DNA of 64,000 nucleotides from Pseudisothecium myosuroides (GCA_951799445.1 OX637294.1:24949452-25013451); one strand, 5' to 3'. Shown: positions 33,780 through 45,450, counted from the stretch's first letter. Program-made: numbers and translations. Notes: a model not told the origin generated them from the sequence alone.

Positions 33780-34021
33780 CATCACAAAGTTTCGACCCTC
33801 CGGTTTGTCAACAATTATCATGTGGTTATTGTTGTTTTATGAGTTTGCAAGTTAATTACAATTTATCGCATCATTACAATGCATTACTTGCAATTGCATA
33901 GTAATGATGCAAAGTAATGCATCATAATGATGCGATAAATTGTAATTAACGTGCAAACCCATGAAACAATAATAACTACATGATAATTGTTGACAAACCG
34001 TAGGGTTGAAATTTTGTGATG
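33780..34021. mobile_element. foldback element family 3, 242-bp copy
   Basis: Begins CATCACAAAGTTTCGACCCT and ends with its reverse complement ('GTTGAAATTTTGTGATG'). The arms continue through TTGTCAACAATTATCATG and a second segment around 'TTAATTACAATTTATCGCATC'. Non-coding. Confidence 0.7.
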
Positions 34022-34024
34022 GAT

Positions 34025-36520
34025 GAAAACTCTAAAATTTGTAAGCATTGATTTGATCACCATCCGATTTAATAAAAAAATCTTCTCAACCAAATTGGCG
34101 TCTTTGTCTGTGTAGATATTTGTGATTATAAATGGATATAATTACAGAGTTGTGAGCTATGAATCTGAATTAGAAGTTTGATTGTATTATGAGTATGTAC
34201 AAGTTTCAAGTTGGAAGGAAGGAGTATTCAAAAATATCTTGTGCGTGTTATTTGATTGAAATATTTGTCATGGTGGAAGCTTATAATGTGTAAAATTGCA
34301 AATTTTGATTCCAAAGTATGAGTGCAGTGTTGTTGTAGTAATGTTTTTGGCTATGAAATTCCAAGTTGGATTATTGAATTTAAATCGATATATTTTGATT
34401 TTAGATATTGAACCTATTAGAATAGATTTCCTACTTGACCGTCTCCCTTGGAATGAACTGATTATACTAAAGGATAATTTCCAATTAGGTCATTATTCTC
34501 CTTCAATAAAAAGTCTAGACATTGGCTATTGGTGAAGAGTACTTTTTGGCTCCCAAAATTAACAGTAATTTCAATTTTGAGAATGAAAATTTGAAAAATT
34601 TGCAATCCCCATATTTCCTATCTTCTTACATGGGAAAAATTTCTACCACCTCATATTGCTCACAATTTGCTCCAAAATTGCTTACATGATCAACTACTGG
34701 TGCCTCCACTTTATTTGGCCCGGTACCAAATTACTTAGCAATTTTCTTTGGAGGTTAAGCCCTAAATGACCAATCAACTATTTTATAGTCATTGCCCAAT
34801 TTTAGGCAAATTTTTCAAGTGAAAAGAAGTTTTTTCAAATTCTTTATTTTTTTATCCCCTAAAGGATCAAGTATCCATTCAACGTACACAAGAAAGCTTG
34901 GATAGATTCCTACAAAGTCATCTTTGGTCAAATGTTCATAAAATTTTGGATACAATGTGCAAATGTTTACTTCCTATTGTAAACTTTTTTTTTTTTTTTT
35001 TGATGAGGTGCTTGAATCAAAAGTTATGTTGCCTTGAACTTTTTGGGCAATTCAAGCAATTTGGAAATCTTTTGCAAAAATGCTCATCAACTTTTGAAAT
35101 TTAGCATGTATATAATTAATAAAATATAACATACAATTGTCCAAAAAAAAAAATTTTAATCTTCAAATCACATTCTAAGAGGAGTCAAACTTTGTTAGCT
35201 ATGTGGAGGCAGTTTTAAAAACAAACATTTTTTTCTAACTTCAAGTCCTATTATCTTGCAATTTGTGAAGTTGAAGTTCTTGAAATTTTCCCACATATTC
35301 CAAATGTTTTTCTCTAATTTTACACTATTTGGATTTCCAATAAAAAATTTACTCATTGCACAAAAAATCATCAAATAATGAATAGTATATTGCCAATTCA
35401 CTTGATGTCCTTGTATTGTAGGATGATTCAAAGTAAGCTATACTCCATATTTGCTTCTAAATTTTTTCACGAGTGAACCTAACATTATATAATTGTGAAT
35501 GGTCAAAATCCTCATTTTTGTGTAGAATAAAAATTTTACTCCAAAAGGGTCCAAAGTCTATTGAACTTGTTTTGCAAGAATGACAAATAGTTTTTTTTTC
35601 CTCACTTCAAACATTTAATCTCTCAATCCACTTGGTCAAATGGACTAAAAAATTTTCCACACATTGCCCTACTTGATTATCACACTTTTGTACAATTGGA
35701 ATTTTTTTTTTTAATTTAAATTTTTTAAAAGCATCAAAAAGTGGCAGTTTTGGACTATTCCTCTTCCAAAATACCCTCCAATCCTTACACAAAATAGTGA
35801 AATTAGGTTGCCCCACACTAATTTTTTGACATTTGACACTATAAATATTTTTCAATTATTATACAAAAATGCACTACTTTTAAATTAGGTACTGTAGTAA
35901 TTGTGACTCATAAACCTCCATGTGTACAAATGGAAGTAATTTTTGGAAGTATTTGTTGACTTCTATGTCTTGTAAAGTACCTTTCTTGGAGTAAGGCAAT
36001 CTAATTGTCAAAGCTATTTAATTTCACTATTTTGTGAAGGAATTAATGCATACTAGATTGGGTTATTTTAGGATTTTTTTATTTCAAATTCCAAATGCTA
36101 TGGTCATTTGTTATATGTAGGAAATATACCTCAAGGTATTCAATATTGTCGAATGTTAAGAAACTTACTATTAGAGGTAAATGCTAATAATTTCATTCAA
36201 TAATTTATTGTCATTTTTCATAAATCAATTGGAACTCTAATTTTAGCCAATCATAAAAATTAGATGCTACTAAATAAAAAATCATATTTTTGGTGAATTT
36301 CCAAAAGAACTTCCTTCAAAATTGAATAACATTGAATTAGACATTCTTACACTAGGCCAAGTGCACTGACTGTATGCACAACTATCCACTGAAAAAGTAT
36401 TTAAAAAAAAATTATGGTACTCCAAACATTTTCAAGAACACCTTTCTTCTATTCAATCGTGTAGTATTTTACTTGCGCATGCAATTTTTTTTTGTAGAGA
36501 TGAGCTTTTATTTATTTTTA
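34025..36520. other. AT-rich DNA with decayed repeats, no gene
   Basis: Only short frames on the minus strand (35195-35431 and 35607-35855) rich in Lys, Asn and Phe. They have no recognised domain and are likely transposon relics. Long T tracts at 34987-35002. Confidence 0.45.
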
Positions 36521-36909
36521 AACATAACTAGTATAGGATATCATTCCACTTGGGGATAGGTGCAGGCAGTGCGGAAACGGTAGGCACGTGGAGGCCTTCA
36601 GGAATGTCGACGATGATCAAGTCGACAGCAGATTGCGTGCTTAGTTTATCGTCGAACAAGCGATCCTTGTTGCTGGAATGCTGCTAAGGACATGCATTAA
36701 ACATAATATTAAAAAGTTTCCAAATTAAAGGTACTCACAATCACGATGCGGATAACATGTAAAAACTAGAAGAATTGGACCAATGAGCAACCACTATTGG
36801 AAAGAGAATCATAGGAAGACGATACAATGAGAAACCGTATTAAACTAACCATGGCCAAGAAGGCATCGACCTTCTCATGGTCCTTCTCATTATTGGCGAG
36901 ACTGCTCAA

Positions 36910-37266
36910 CATCACAAAGTTTAGACCCTACAATTTGGCAACAATTATCGTGCGGTTATCGTTGTTTCATGGGTTTGTATAATAATCGCACTGACTTAGT
37001 GTATTTTTACGCACTGAATCAGTGCAAAAACAATGAATATCAATAGTGTACGGTTTATATACTTTAACTATACAATTGTTGTGTCAAAACTACACAACAA
37101 TTATATAGTTAAAGTACATAAACCGTACGCTATTGATATTCATTGTTTTCGCACTGATTCAATGTGTAAAAATACACTGAGTCAGTGCGATTATGGTACG
37201 AACCCATGAAACAACGATAACCGCACGACAATTGTTGCCAAATCCTAAAGTCTAAACTTTGTGATG
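36910..37266. mobile_element. foldback element family 3, 357-bp copy inside an exon
   Basis: Starts CATCACAAAGTTTAGACCCT and ends with the inverse, AAACTTTGTGATG. The arms are inverted for almost their full length, about 165 bases each, around a short centre near 37085. The first 60 bases match the copy at 33780-34021, but the inner arms are different. AA flanks both sides. It interrupts the coding block 37709-36850: 443 and 60 coding bases remain on its two sides, and without one AA they total 501, a whole number of codons. Confidence 0.8.
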
Positions 37267-37959
37267 AAGGACAAGTTGAGGATGCACTCATTGACGTTAG
37301 GGACGGGGTCAATGTTTTGAGCAGTCGGAATCAGACCGTGCATTAGTCGCTCCTGCATGAGAGAGAAACCGAAGGACGTATCTTTCATCTTTGCTGCACT
37401 CGTAGCTGCATCAGGTAAGGGCGTTTCGGCCTTTCGCTTAATCCCCTTCTTCTTGGCCTTCTCTTCCTCTTTCTCCGCCTTGGCCACCATGCGCTTATTC
37501 TTGGTGTCCTCTACCTTCTTCTTAGCCTCTTCCATTTTCTCCTCCTTCTTCTTGTTAGACACATTCTTCTTCGCGATTGCTTTGGCTCGAGCCTCTGGAT
37601 CTAATTTTGCATATTCATCAAACTCTAACTTGTGATCCGAGGTTTCCTTCAATCTCTTGAATAAGGCCTCCTCTTCGGGCGGAGTGGTGCTGAAGTTGTA
37701 CTCGAAGTACTACGGACAAGCCTGTAAATGGGGAGAGGGCCAAAGGCGCTACTGGGAAGAAGAAAACATGCAGTCGTCCAATCTGTCCAACCATGTCATA
37801 AGGAATGGTGGTAAATCGGCCTTCAGTATCACGAGTATCGCCTTCTTGCCATATAATTCAAACTTGATATACTTGAAATTATCATGCACAGTGGACAATA
37901 AAACATATTAGAAAAATAAATAAATGAAAAAGTACTTCCATGCATGAGTAGCCCCCCTT

Positions 37960-38275
37960 TGGACACCTTCTCGGTACCAAGAGAAGCACATGGCTTTCCC
38001 ATCTCATAGAACATTGCGGCCTCTGGGTCACGACATTCGAAGGCCAAGTGTATTTTTAACAAAATTGTTTTGTAACTATGACAAGAGGTGGGCGCCCATA
38101 GAAGGCGTCTTGGTAACGAGACACTTGCATGAATTGCCTACTCCTTAACAAATCGAATGACCAAATTCCCTTCAAAATTTTTGTCGACTTCATATAGAAT
38201 TCAATAAATCAGAAAACTAGTGCATGTGGTGAACCCCCGGGATGAAGGTCTCGGTACTGAGACTCTTTTTATAAT
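37960..38275. repeat. three palindromic TCTCGGTACCGAGA-type motifs, spacing about 145 bp
   Basis: TCTCGGTACCAAGAGA at 37968, GTCTTGGTAACGAGAC at 38107 and TCTCGGTACTGAGACT at 38253. On the minus strand each encodes a variant of 'SLGTE' (SLGTEKVSKGG; LVTKTPS; SLSTETF). They belong to the same family as the units at 43430-44800. Confidence 0.6.
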
Positions 38276-40499
38276 AGTCTATCTCTGGGCACATGACAAC
38301 TTCCGTGTCCTTCTTTAAAATCTAAAACTGGATTTAAGACCCTAATTTCATGCAAATACAGCAGAAGGTGCCTCTGCTCACAGATGGTCTCTAAAGCGGG
38401 ACACACTTGTGGACTCTCCTTTAATCTTACTAACTACTGCAGGAGTTGTCGTTCCCTGGAGTGTCTGTCATCAAGTAAACACCGTATTGCAATCCACGTC
38501 AATTGACAATGCGGAACTTAAAGTGAGCATATTCAATCCGTATGCTCAATTGGTTGCATGAATTGCCCCTTGTGGAGGCTCTACGAAAACATTTCATTTT
38601 TACGTCGACCTCTAAACAAGTATAGTACCTGTAGAGCAATCGCTTCACTACAAGGGCAGCTCCTCGGAACTCTATAAAAGTATCAGACTTCTTAAAGAAA
38701 TCCGACCCTTTGAACGCGCTAGTGTAGGCCATATCCCATAGTTTCATTCTCCAATCCTTCAAATATTCCAGCAGCGTTTGCGGCTCGGCCTCCACTCTAT
38801 ATTAATCGGAAGATTGTCCGCCTTCCGAATGGTCTCAAAGAGGGTCATAGCTTCCTCTTCTAGCTGCAAGATGCATTGTACATGACTATGAGTCAATCAA
38901 TCTCCGCGTCTTCCAGCCTATCCTATGTAATTTGAATATGATTGAAGAAACCAAAACTGAGCTTGACAAATCAAAATGTAAGAGAAAGTTAAACACCTTT
39001 ACCCCAGCAAATCAAACTGCTTTTGCAAGGAACAACAATAACTTCTCCTCGTTCATCGGACGGGCTGGCATTCTGCGAGCCTTCCTTGTTGGAGGAGACG
39101 CATTCATTTACTTCAACCATTTCATCTTGTGGGCAGGGGTAGCAATGGCAGATGATATCATCTGTAGTTTGTCAAGGGTTAACTCTAGCACCGTGAAAAA
39201 ACTCCAATGCCGCTCGATTTGTTTAATCACAAAGATGTGGATTTAGTCAATTAACTCAATGAAAAAGAGACTAGCATAAAGCCAAGGGCATGCGATTTTG
39301 GGCATTACCTCTTGTACGAACTCTGGACCAAAGTGTGGAGCCGCCACGAAGGTAATCTTTGACATCTTCTGTCAAAATGAGGTTGTGGATTCTTTGATAG
39401 ATTTCCTCATTGCAGCAGCAACACCATCCGGAGTCAAGTCGTCTTTTGGAGTATCCTTATAGTCTTTTCGTACAGCAAGGTCCGCCAACGCTGAAATCTC
39501 TTTCTGGTATGGGCCAAACAACAATTATAATTGAAACTATTTTTGATTGAAAGATACATCAATGCAAGTAACAGAAATTAGAAACAAAATTGAACATCAT
39601 ACCTTACAAATGAACGTTGTGAAAACTTCAAGGGCATTGAGTACCATATTTTATGGGCAGTATTCTTGCATATCTTAATTTCATCGGCGCTCAAGAGCTC
39701 GCAAAACTTCTCCAGATCCACGAGACCATACTTCTGCACTCGGTACAAGGTATGCACTAGATTGATCTTTACGTGTTAATTTTCAGTTTGCCTACAAAAC
39801 ATGACGGTCAAAAGGTCGTCAGATTTAAAATATAATTTCAGTGTAACCTAGATTGTTTAAATAAATGGATAGGTCCACCATCTGAATTGCAATAGGAACT
39901 TACTGGTTAATGTTGTGTATAGCCTGCATTGCTGTGCTAATACGACTCCTCGTGTCTAGAACATTAAAGTCTTCAGCATAGTGTCAATCAATGTTAGCAG
40001 AGTGTTTGCGCTTGATGTGATTTATTCAGGCTATCCTTCGATGATTGCTGTCGTAGACATAGAATTTGTGGTCGACTAGATGCTTTAGCGCCGTCTGGGC
40101 ACTGAGTTGCGCATTGAACTTGTCATTGACTTCGTTCCATAGCGGCCCCCACTCCCTTTTCTCAGCCTCAGAGAACACGCTGGTTTGTCCTTGCTCGTTG
40201 GTAATGGACACATAAACAATCCTAACTCCCTCCTCGTATCCTCATGCAAACTGGTTTTCAAGCTGCACAAGGTCATAGTCTAATGTAGACCGTTGTCGGG
40301 TAGAGAGGAGCGCGCTTAGGGAACACACGGGGTGTCTAGCTGCAAGTTGTTGAATGATATGGGTCGGTCTCTTGAAAACTTGAATCTTCACTTGATCTTC
40401 CGTTGGCCTATCCTGTAGTGGCTCTATAGGGCCAAGGGTAAGGGTGTGTGATAAGAAACAAGTCCTCGGACGGGTAAAACGGGACGGCCAAACCACGAG

Positions 40500-40780
40500 C
40501 TGACCGTCCGAAAGATTGGCTCCTAAATTTCAAATCCACGGTGATCAGGAAGCGCCTTTCACCAGTGGGAACAACATAAAAGATCGACCATGTGGGTGAT
40601 CAATCCCACTTCGTCGCCACGAACATAAAACGGGGCTTTATTGGATACCCACAAGCCCGCAACAGGTTTTACAAAGCAGAAAGGAAATATGCAACTAGCC
40701 TCCAAAACCGGCTGGGAATAACATAAAAGACAACGAGCCACAAGCCACAACACATTGAAGATCCCTTTAAGGATCTTCAA
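40500..40780. other. flank between the broken gene and the satellite array
   Basis: Moderate-GC sequence with no supported exon. Confidence 0.35.
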
Positions 40781-40799
40781 GTCTTCAAAATCTTGAGTC

Positions 40800-41720
40800 T
40801 TGAGTCTTCAAACCTTCCTTCATTCGAATTTGAAGAAATCCGAACTAGTTTCAAAAGAAACTATTTCCCCACACAAGCTGCCATCTTCAAACTAGTGCCA
40901 CATATGATCTACAAGCTTAAATTCTAAGTGTCTTAGCTTTTTGGAAAGCTAATAACATAATACAACTATCCTATAAATTTCAACTCAAACTAAGCTACTG
41001 TCCAAAAGTTATTAGCGAGCAAAGTAGAGGTCCTCTTCTCCCTTAGCAACCAACTACTGCTTCTTCAAAACTCAATAACTTTTGTTTAACAACTCCAAAT
41101 CACAAGTGTGATAGCAATTTGGAAAGCCCTCCCTACCATCTACAACTTGTGAAAATTTCACTACAATCCAAACTACTGTCCAAAAGTTATGAGGTGTAGG
41201 GTCTCGGCTTTCTCAATTAAGAAGGCAAGAAACACCTCAAACTTTATTACTACTCAACTTTTGCATATTAAGCTCAAATCACACAAATGAACTCATTCTA
41301 GAAAGGTGAGCTCATATTCTAACTACTCCCAAAGTTTCAACTTCAACAAAACAACCGACCCAAAGTTGTGGCCGTCGAAGTCTCGGCCTTCCTCCTCCAA
41401 GCTCAATCTTTGTTCCAAGCTTCAGCAGATGATAACTTCTCACTCCAAACTCCAAATCACAAGTTTAATAGCTTCTTAGAAAGCTATAAACAAGATCTAC
41501 AAACCCTCTAAGTTTCAAAATGAACAAGCAAACGACGCAAAAGTTATGGCTTGATGAAGCCTCTGCCCTCTCAATGGAAGGCCTTGGGTCTTCACAACTT
41601 CAAACCTTAATAACTTTTTGCTCACAACTTCAATTGCAACTTGCAAATACTCTATGGAAAGCTCTCATCATCAAGAATAACATACTCAAATTTCATTACT
41701 CAAAAATCCATGCTCCATGA
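40800..41720 (+). repeat. 178-bp tandem repeat array, orientation 1
   Basis: The anchor 'CTACTGTCCAAAAGTTAT' and its variants fall at about 40996, 41174, 41352 and 41530, a period of 178 each time. Each unit also holds 'CTCCAAATCACAAGT', 'AGC..TTTGGAAAGC' and 'AA.TTTCAACT.CAA'. About five diverged units. The period and layout are like plant satellite monomers. It inserted into, or expanded within, the decayed minus-strand gene. Confidence 0.75.
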
Positions 41721-42050
41721 GCTACATACATAACAAGTTTCGGTTTTTTCCACCTCTCCTCCACACACCCAAAACTCTCCCTTCCTACCCACCAAACTCA
41801 AACATTTTCTCTCTCTTTTTCTCCCCTCTCTAAGGTGGTGGTGGGAGCACATCAGCCCATACCCCTTATCTCCCTACCTAAGACCCCACCAAAGATCCCA
41901 TCTACTTCCCTATTCACACTCATTTTTCTCTTCTAACTCCTTGGCTATTTTATTTAGTTCAAAACTATTCACACACATCTATCAAAGCCAATATAAACTA
42001 GAAATTAAAGGAAACAAATGCAAGGCAAGCAATCGTAGGATAGCCACGTG
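41721..42050. other. pyrimidine-rich tract
   Basis: The plus strand from 41745 to 41950 is strongly C/T-rich ('CCACCTCTCCTCCACACACC', 'TTTTCTCTCTCTTT'). No gene; it may be a former leader or a simple-sequence spacer. Confidence 0.4.
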
Positions 42051-42055
42051 CCACT

Positions 42056-42345
42056 AGAGTGTTTAAAACTATCTGGAATCACTCTTCGATCGCCAAGTCG
42101 TGACCTTGGTCGGCCGGAAAGCGGTGGTCAAAGGCGTTCCGCTGGTCCGGAATCGCGGGTTCGAACCCCGATGGGACCGTCGAGCGGCGGGGCGCCACGG
42201 CTTGGCACGTTGGTGAAGAGGCAGGAAACAAAGGCCGACTGCCCGCTACCTACCCCCTGAGCTGTGCTTCGCACTGTGACAAGAATTAAAACGTGGTTCT
42301 CACCACGACCAATCCTTTTAGTTCTAATCACTCCTTTATTAAAAA
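42056..42345 (+). mobile_element. tRNA-derived SINE
   Basis: A GC-rich island. A-box-like GTGGTCAAAGGCG at 42125 and a perfect B box, GGTTCGAACCC, at 42168 are spaced as in a tRNA, with a short inverted TTCCG/CGGAA between them at the anticodon-arm position. An unrelated body follows and then an AT-rich tail. No acceptor stem closes properly, so it is not a functional tRNA gene. The head looks most like a Ser- or Leu-type tRNA, but the source is not certain. Confidence 0.55.
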
Positions 42346-42410
42346 CAAACAAATATATATATAAATATATATATTTACATGATGGAAGGATTTCCATCAG
42401 GACACCGTAC

Positions 42411-43213
42411 CATTGGCATGGGTATCATTTGACACAAGGAGATACGCATTCTTGAAAGATCTAACACCGTCAACTTCAAGCTTGCAATGACGGAGACAAC
42501 ATCCATTTTGTGTGACTTCTTGATATCGTCTTCCAGTAATTCGCGACCCAACCCCGGAATGTGATCTACTTCCATGTCGTTGATGGAAGGGAGCTCAAGA
42601 GGCTGTGCTGGAACCTGCATTATAAGAACATCTGCATTTGACAGAGAATTTACTTCTGTCTCCGTTTGCGTCTAAATCATACCGAATTAAAAGACATTAG
42701 AACTTGTACAAATTTTTCAATGATACAGAAATACATCATTATAATAGAACATTAAGTGAGTAGGTGAAAACAATACGGACACGGTCATTCGTATATAGTA
42801 GTGATGATACTCCAATCACAGAGGTGTTTGCAATGCCTGTCTAACCGACCTCAAAGATCGCACGTGCACTTCTCGTTAAGAGGCATATACTGATCGCAAC
42901 AATAGATCAAAACGTCATCATCAGATGCTATACTAGATGTGACCTCTATCTCGACGCGATTACAAGTGCAGTACTCTATACTACGAGGAGGTGATGAATT
43001 TATCTTCTTTTGTAAGTTTTTCCCTACTGAGGTGCATGATGAGTCCCCTGGACAAAATACTCGTCTATGTAGAAAACAATCTACAGCCAATTCAGGATCT
43101 TCTAGTAATCCTTGGTGCCTTACCAGAGGCAGTGAGGCTGATTCATCCCTACTCAAAACATTTTGACCCCCCTCTGCACCGGCGATCTCAGCAGTCGGAG
43201 CCACAGCAGAAAC
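42411..43213 (-). pseudogene. upstream exons of the unknown minus-strand gene
   Basis: Two good coding blocks. Block 42614-42411 is exactly 68 codons between a TGCAG acceptor and an ATG|GTACGG donor and contains INDMEVDHIPGLGRELLEDD. Block 43213-42853 starts after TTGCAG, has about 120 codons rich in Ser, Cys and acidic residues, and ends with a stop. They share strand and style with the blocks at 36528-40496 and are separated from them by the SINE and the 178-bp array. Whether they belong to one gene is inferred. Family unknown. Confidence 0.4.
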
Positions 43214-43269
43214 CTGCAACACCTAAATCCATAGAATAGAAGCCCCATTAGTTTCCAATTAAATCAGGA

Positions 43270-44810
43270 TAGGGGAACCCTTGAGGGCAGGCTCTACCTT
43301 GTACACAAGTTCTCGAACAATGAATTCAGAGTTCAAGTCTATAGAAGTTTAGGAATTGATAAGAATGGGGAGTCGAATGTGTTACAAGATACCAGTTTTC
43401 AGAAGTGGCCTTGACCTTTTTTTTCTCTAAGACGATCTCGATACCGAGACCTTTCTGGAGGAGCTCTGGTCCATGCGCAGAACTGCGTTCCTACTTAAAA
43501 GTAAATGGTCAAGATCATAGAACTTTCAACTGAGAGGGAAATTTAGTGGCCAATTGGTCCAATGATACATCAAAAAGGATAGAAATCCCGCACTTGTGAT
43601 TTTGAAAGATAAATATAGACTAGATAGGTGGATGGCTAATAACTACATAATTTACCAAAGCAGACATAGTCTTCAGAAGTTGACGGACGATGAAATAAAT
43701 AGAGGATCGAATAAATCTAGGGATCTCTGGCAATCTTGAGAAGTGGGCAAGACCTTGCCCTTTCCTTTTATAGTCTCAATATCGAGACTATCTTGGAGAG
43801 AGTCTCGTCTGTGCAAAGAAGACCCTAAACCAAAATTAAATTAAACAAGACTGATGATTAGAGAAGATTGTCTTGAAATCATAGAAAAGCTTAGTTTCTA
43901 ACAAAGCCACGAATTTGCATCTAATAAGTTGGTGTCGACTTTCTGGATTGTAAAGCAATCTGGACTATATCAAATGCAGATCAAGGAACCGGATGTAAGT
44001 GAAGTGACCAAGCCCAGTCCCTTTCTTTGGACAGTCTCGGCGCCAAGACTGTCCAGGGGAAAGACGCAGTTATGATGTTCTCTTGAATATACCTTTACGG
44101 AATCAGTTTGATACTAAAGAAAAAATGATTGTTGTTCGAGATCATATGCAAGCTCAGGCTCTATATGAGCCAAGAATTCACACCAATGACTATACATACA
44201 GCAAAACTGATCCTGCTCGACGGATTTGAATATATCAAGTTTAAGTCGAATTGCGAGATTAATAGAAAACCTCGACAACATCAAGTCCAATTGAAAGAAG
44301 ATTTAAAAAAATGGAGAGTCAGATGTGGTTTAGTCCCCAGGAGAATTGTTGAGGTGGCCAAGCTCAGTCTCCTCCCATGAATAGTCTTGGTGCCGAGATT
44401 GTCCAGAAGAGGGGTGCCTCTATAAATTTGTTTGGAAAAACCATGTACTGAAACTGTTTGATTCTAAGGAAGAGAATAACATAGGTTATGAACATATGCA
44501 AGCTCAGTGTCTATAAATACGTTAAATTCACACTACTTACCACAATACCGCAAGACTGACATTGCTTCACGAATTTGAGTCTAATAAGTTCAAGTCAATA
44601 TGCGAGATTAACAAGCAACCTAAACAACATCAAGTGCATTTCAAGAAAGATTAAAACAAATGGGGAATCGAATGTGGTTCGGGAAGCGAAGAGAATTTGA
44701 AGGTGGTCAAGCCCAGTCCCCTTCCTTGGACGATCTCGGCGCCGAGACTATCCAGGAGAGGGGTATGGTGGCTGAACCCAACGGCCAACACATGGCGCAA
44801 GTGATGTATT
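43270..44810 (-). repeat. array of five exon-like repeats around a palindromic motif
   Basis: Palindromes TCTCGATACCGAGA (43437), TCTCAATATCGAGA (43782), TCTCGGCGCCAAGA (44036), TCTTGGTGCCGAGA (44386) and TCTCGGCGCCGAGA (44736) recur with spacings of about 345, 255, 350 and 350. On the minus strand the same frame gives LLQKGLGIEIV, LQDSLDIETIKGKG, PLDSLGAETVQRKG, PLLDNLGTKTIHGRR and PLLDSLGAEIVQGRG. Between them are shared phrases such as 'GGGGA(A/G)TCGAATGTG' and 'GG..AAGCCCAGTCC'. The conserved reading frame suggests duplicated exons, not a neutral satellite. Confidence 0.6.
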
Positions 44811-45085
44811 TTTCGAATTTGAAGTTTCGTCTAAACCTCATCGAAACACAGAGGTCTACCTCAAAGGTGCTTTATATTTCCACAATGAAAGGTGTATTTT
44901 AATTCTACTGATCTATGTGTGCAAAATAATCCTAAATCCTAAACATCGGTCATAGGTCCCATCATTTAGAAAAATTTATTTGTGCGGGGCAATGAAATTG
45001 TGTCACCCATTTTTCAATCTTCACAGCGTTGTATCTTTGTTTATTCAAGAAATGACAGCGCTCTCTTATTGGAGAAGATTTCATT
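44811..45085. other. intergenic, nothing supported
   Basis: AT-rich transition between the exon-like array and a minisatellite. Confidence 0.4.
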
Positions 45086-45087
45086 TA

Positions 45088-45450
45088 GAATTTTACCTAT
45101 TTTTCATCCAATATTTAATCTACTTTTCATCTAGTATATCATCTACTTCTCATGCAGTGTTTCATCTACTTTTGTCCAATAGTTCACCAACTTTTCATCC
45201 AACATTTCATCTATTTTTATCCAATTTTTCAACTATTTTTCATCTAAGATTTTAGTACTTTCATCGAGTAGTTCATCTATTTTTCATCTAGTATTTCATC
45301 TATTCTTCATCCAATATTTCATCTACTTTCATCCAGTATTTTACCTATTTTTTATCCAGTGTTTTATCTACTTTCATTCAGTATTTCATCTACTATCATC
45401 CAATATTTCATCTACTTTCACCCTAATTTTTCATCAACTTCCATCCACTT
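45088..45450. repeat. minisatellite, unit about 21-23 bp
   Basis: At least 14 diverged copies of 'TATTTCATCTACTTTTCATC' with CAG or CAA at the end. Unit length varies with small indels. Confidence 0.85.

Larger units (their letters stand above)
36528..40496 (-). pseudogene. broken multi-exon gene of unknown family (3' half)
   Basis: Minus-strand coding blocks: 40496-40026 with a TGA at 40244-40242 inside one continuous frame; about 39748-39603 (LYRVQKYGLVDLEKFCELLS); about 39500-39306 (KEISALADLAVRKDYKDTPK, then MSKITFVAAPHFGPEFVQE); 38880-38630 with a frame change near 38795; 38040-37930; 37709-36850, interrupted by a foldback; and a last exon 36680-36528 ending in TAG. The 37709 block has a long Lys/Glu/Ala-rich probable helix and DPEARAKAIAKK. 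Several blocks have good splice borders. The last exon has AVDLIIVDIPEG, which recalls motif IV of N6/N4 DNA methyltransferases but lacks the DPPY box. The stop, frame change and insertion argue for a dead gene. The family is not identified. Confidence 0.5.

Noticed and set aside
42110..42190. Functional tRNA gene
   Set aside because: The B box is perfect, but the acceptor stem does not pair and a non-tRNA body follows; a SINE head explains it better.
45088..45450. CRISPR-like array
   Set aside because: The units are adjacent without unique spacers and the genome is a plant's; it is a minisatellite.
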